Source of the DNA: JADKAV01 sp037045455
Lineage (GTDB): Bacteria > Actinomycetota > Actinomycetes > S36-B12 > UBA10799
Assembly (NCBI GenBank): GCA_037045455.1
Contig: JBAOIN010000009.1
Location: 124,001 to 188,000 of the forward strand
DNA: 64,000 bases
Direction of reading: 5' to 3'
The first letter of the stretch is position 1. The number at the start of each line of letters is the position of its first letter. Below, one piece after another: positions 61,468-64,000 of this stretch. Below the pieces are notes generated by a model. That model made no database searches. It saw nothing but the letters and a program-made list of their open reading frames with translations, and was not told the DNA's origin. Both the position numbers and the translations under genes were made by a program.

Positions 61468-62859
61468 GTGGCCGAACGCAGACTCTCCCCCGCCGATGCA
61501 GCCTGGCTCTATAGCGAGTGGGAGAAGAACAACCAGACCGTTTCGTCGCTGATGTGGCTTGACCGGGAGATCGACCCGGATTTGTTCACCGAGATCGTGC
61601 AAGAGCGAATCGTCGACAAGTACCCGACGTTCCACCAGCGCGTGCGGCCGTCCCGCAACCCGCTCTACCTGCCGCACTGGGAGGATGACCCGGAATTCGA
61701 CATCGCCAACCACATCGAGGTCATCCAACTCGATGGCGACAAGGAAGAGTTGCGGGCGCTGGTCTCCGAGCAACGCGGCAAGTTGCTGGACCGCGAGCGG
61801 CCGCTGTGGAAGATGTTCGTGATTCAGGGCTATCGGGGAAATACCACGGCGATCCACAGCCGCATCCAGCACAGCATCGCCGACGGTTGGGCCTTGGTTC
61901 GCCTGACGCTGTCGTTGTGCGACCAGACGGAGACCGTCCACCGGCCGAAGACAGTCGACAAGCCGCGGCGACGTAAGCGCGACCTGGTCGCTCCGGTGGT
62001 CGACATCGTGCGCAACCCGGTGGAGATCGTGCAGGAGACGCTGGCGGTGACGCTGTATCCCAAGCGCTTCATCGAGTTCAGCGCCGACGCGGTCGGCACC
62101 GGATTCGAAGCCACCAAGAACGCCGTCGAGCTGGTGCTGGCTCCGCGGCCGGGCAAGACGATCCTGCACGGCAAGGTGTCCGGCGAGAAGAAGGTCGACT
62201 GGATCGAACCGATTCCCTTGCAGCCCATCAAGGACATTGGCGATGCTCTCGACGCCACCATCAACGACGTGCTGCTGGCGGTACTGACGAACACCCTGCG
62301 CAAGTACCTCGAGGAGAAGGATGCGCTCACCGTCGACGACCTGTTCACGTCGATGCCGGTGAGCCTGCGCCGGCCTGATGCGGACCTGCCGCGGACGTTG
62401 GGCAACCGCTTCGGGATCGTTCCGGTGTTGCTGCCGGTCGGGATCGAGGACCCGATCGAACAGGTGCAGGAGATCAAGCGGCGCATCGACGACATCAAGC
62501 ACTCGCAGATGCCGATCGTCTCGTTCGGGCTCATCTCCGCCTTGTCGCTGACCACCGCCGACGTCGAGAAGCTCATCCAGAACGTGACCCAGGACCATTC
62601 GATCGGAGTGACGACCAACGTCCCCGGGCCCCGTCATGAGATCTGGATGGCCGGCGGCAAGGTGCTCGGCTCCTGGGGTATGGGCGGGTTGAGCGGTGAC
62701 ATGAACCTGTCGTTCGGGATCTACACCCTCAACGGCGAACTCAACTTCTCCGTGCACTCCGACACCGGCATCACCGCCGACCCGGAACGGATCCTGGACT
62801 TCTTCATGGAATCGATCGAGGAGTTGGAGGCAGAGGTGGGCTATGCCGACGTGGAGTGA
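61468..62859 (+). CDS. Wax ester synthase/diacylglycerol acyltransferase (WS/DGAT)
   Basis: This 463-aa acyltransferase family makes wax esters or triacylglycerols. The family pattern is clear: RLSPADAAWLYSEWEKNNQTVSSLM at the N terminus, active-site region IQHSIADGWALV (Q134-H135...D139-G140) and GNRFGIVPVLLPVG with NVPGP in the C-terminal part. The canonical motif is HHxxxDG; here the first His is Gln but the catalytic second His is kept. GTG start. The 3' end overlaps the next gene by 17 bp. Confidence 0.88.
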   Translation: MAERRLSPADAAWLYSEWEKNNQTVSSLMWLDREIDPDLFTEIVQERIVDKYPTFHQRVRPSRNPLYLPHWEDDPEFDIANHIEVIQLDGDKEELRALVSEQRGKLLDRERPLWKMFVIQGYRGNTTAIHSRIQHSIADGWALVRLTLSLCDQTETVHRPKTVDKPRRRKRDLVAPVVDIVRNPVEIVQETLAVTLYPKRFIEFSADAVGTGFEATKNAVELVLAPRPGKTILHGKVSGEKKVDWIEPIPLQPIKDIGDALDATINDVLLAVLTNTLRKYLEEKDALTVDDLFTSMPVSLRRPDADLPRTLGNRFGIVPVLLPVGIEDPIEQVQEIKRRIDDIKHSQMPIVSFGLISALSLTTADVEKLIQNVTQDHSIGVTTNVPGPRHEIWMAGGKVLGSWGMGGLSGDMNLSFGIYTLNGELNFSVHSDTGITADPERILDFFMESIEELEAEVGYADVE

Positions 62860-63298
62860 TTTCGCGACAGCAGATCCCGCCCTGGCCGCGGAAGTCCGCG
62901 CGGCGTTCGCCCTCGGGAAGCACTGCACGATGGCCACAGTGCGAGCCGACGGCGGACCACGCATCAGCGGCACGGAGGTCGAGTTCGACGACGGCTGCAT
63001 CTACATCGGCAGTGGCGAGCACGCGCGCAAGACCGCGGACCTGCTGCGTGACCCGCGGGTGGCCATCCACAGTCAGGGCCGGGATCCGGATGCCGACGAC
63101 GAGTGGGTCGGCGAGGCGAAGTTCACGGGCGTCGCGGTGGAGGCACCGACGCCTGAGCACTACCCACCGGGTGGCCGGCGCTTCCGTATCGATCTGCAGT
63201 CGGTGGTGTTCACCGACACCACCAACGAGCACCCGCCGCGGTTGCGCGTCCGGCTGTGGCAACCGGGACGGGAAACGCGGGAGATGTTCGTCGCTTAG
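62843..63298 (+). CDS. Pyridoxamine 5'-phosphate oxidase-family protein
   Basis: This 151-aa flavin/F420-binding split-barrel protein has ALGKHCTMATVRADGGPRISGTEVEF and IYIGSGEHARKTADLLRDPRVAIHS, typical of the PPOX class. Its substrate is unknown. It overlaps the WS/DGAT gene by 17 bp and meets the dehalogenase tail to tail (4-bp overlap). Confidence 0.88.
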   Translation: MPTWSDFATADPALAAEVRAAFALGKHCTMATVRADGGPRISGTEVEFDDGCIYIGSGEHARKTADLLRDPRVAIHSQGRDPDADDEWVGEAKFTGVAVEAPTPEHYPPGGRRFRIDLQSVVFTDTTNEHPPRLRVRLWQPGRETREMFVA

Positions 63299-64000
63299 CC
63301 GCCCATCTGAATTCCCCAGGCCGCCAACGCCGCCCGCGCGATCGGCTCACCTTGCTCCTGCACGAAGTGGCCGGCGTCGGTCAGCATGGGCTCCGAGCAG
63401 CCCCTGATGAGTTGCCGCATCCGCTCCATGACGGGCACGCCCAGCACCGGGTCGTTCGTGCCGATCGCCATGAAAGCCTGGCCGTCGAACTCGGTCGCCC
63501 ACCAGGCGGCTGCCGCCCGGGAGACCTCCACGCCAGGCGCGTCCTCGCTCGTCGGCACCAACGCCGGGAAGCGGCGCGCCCCAGCCATGTAGCGCGGATC
63601 CGGGAAGGGCGCCTGGTAGGCCGCAATCTCGGCCTCGGTGAGCCCGGGCTCCGAGCGCCGCATCAGCTCGCCGACGTTGAACTCCGGGTTGTGCGCCACG
63701 TAGTCGCGCCACGCGATGAAACCGTCGGTGGGCTTGGTGCCGACGCCTAGCCCAGTGTTCATGATGAGCAACCGCTGGACCAGATCCGGATGAGTCACCG
63801 GCAGCGTCAAGCCGAGCAGCCCTCCCCAGTCCTGCACCACCAGCGTCACCCGCTCGAGTTCCAGTGCGTCCACGAACCGCAGCATCGAGGCGTAGTGGAA
63901 GTCCCAGGTGTAGTCGGAGTCGGCGGCGGGCTTGTCGCTGCGGCCGAAGCCGAACCAGTCGGGCGCGAGAACCCGCATGCCAGCCTCGAGGAAAACCGGA
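63295..64000 (-). CDS. Haloalkane dehalogenase-like alpha/beta hydrolase, partial
   Basis: The gene enters from the right edge; ~234 C-terminal residues are visible. VFLEAGMRVLAPDWFGFGRSDKP, the nucleophile elbow LVVQDWGGLLGLTLPV with Asp as nucleophile, and TDAGHFVQEQGE (His) match subfamily I haloalkane dehalogenases. These cleave carbon-halogen bonds by an Asp-ester mechanism. Other related hydrolases (epoxide hydrolases) share the Asp, so the substrate is inferred. The start codon lies beyond 64000; the in-frame ATG at 63978 is internal. Confidence 0.85.
   Translation of the reverse strand, partial: PVFLEAGMRVLAPDWFGFGRSDKPAADSDYTWDFHYASMLRFVDALELERVTLVVQDWGGLLGLTLPVTHPDLVQRLLIMNTGLGVGTKPTDGFIAWRDYVAHNPEFNVGELMRRSEPGLTEAEIAAYQAPFPDPRYMAGARRFPALVPTSEDAPGVEVSRAAAAWWATEFDGQAFMAIGTNDPVLGVPVMERMRQLIRGCSEPMLTDAGHFVQEQGEPIARAALAAWGIQMGG

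Overview
The window is a 64 kb piece of a high-GC actinobacterial chromosome. This is an inference from gene content. Actinobacterial marker genes include a SepX/GlpR divisome protein, an RsiG-like anti-sigma protein, GpgS, Pmt beside rsmI, the maltose-1-phosphate glycogen pair, WS/DGAT, and DUF3151, DUF3263 and DUF2516 proteins. The blocks galU-glp-rimJ-sepX, pmt/rsmI and HTH regulator-HBHA-DUF2516 match orders known from mycobacteria. I cannot name a genus. No phage, transposase, plasmid or CRISPR genes are visible. Many otherwise sound genes break on a single-base gain or loss in a G/C run, so most 'pseudogenes' here may be consensus errors of an error-prone assembly. Each is marked.

Layout. 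0-7.3 kb: start of a secreted protein running off the left edge, a cyclase/NB-ARC/TPR regulator, an unusual nitrilase-superfamily protein, rsmI and pmt. 7.3-7.9 kb: non-coding, with a long palindrome, 120-bp tandem repeats that copy a tRNA 3' end, and tRNA-Ala. 7.96-13.6 kb: galU-glp-rimJ-sepX operon, an ABC transporter and a zinc-ribbon protein. 13.6-19.4 kb: SAF protein, ferritin, M14 peptidase, oxygenase-like gene, alpha/beta hydrolase, PHP protein, tRNA-Arg. 19.5-22.5 kb: a flavinylation operon (anchored acidic protein, haem/flavin reductase, FMN-binding protein, ApbE). 22.5-29.5 kb: small conserved proteins, a baeRF protein, DUF445, tRNA-Thr and a DUF222-HNH nuclease. 29.5-35.6 kb: peptide transporter, EamA exporter, K+ channel, GpgS, and thrC under a SAM-I riboswitch. 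35.7-42.2 kb: cspA, DUF2516, methyltransferase, HBHA-like protein and HTH regulator with a palindromic operator, asparaginase, RsiG-like protein, DUF4388 and YidB-like proteins. 42.2-46.4 kb: glgM/glgC divergent pair, secreted nuclease, YegP. 46.6-54.1 kb: membrane alpha/beta-hydrolase, MSMEG_6728-like protein, HerA-like ATPase overlapping def, multicopper oxidase operon. 54.2-64 kb: alcohol dehydrogenase, badly interrupted flavin monooxygenase, LtrA, MoxR-VWA pair, PIG-L deacetylase, WS/DGAT, PPOX protein and a haloalkane dehalogenase running off the right edge.

The most distinctive non-coding signal is a set of dispersed palindromes between genes. Family A has two full copies and a fragment. 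Family B has three copies with TTTTGTCGCG/CGCGACAAAA-type ends. Family C has two loci. Single hairpins lie at 15.85, 36.06 and 42.16 kb. The best candidates for new biology are the repeat families, the tRNA-Ala 3'-end tandem array, the orphan nitrilase-like protein, the RsiG variant with His in both c-di-GMP motifs, and the GpgS-linked HExxH protein. None of these has been tested beyond reading the sequence.
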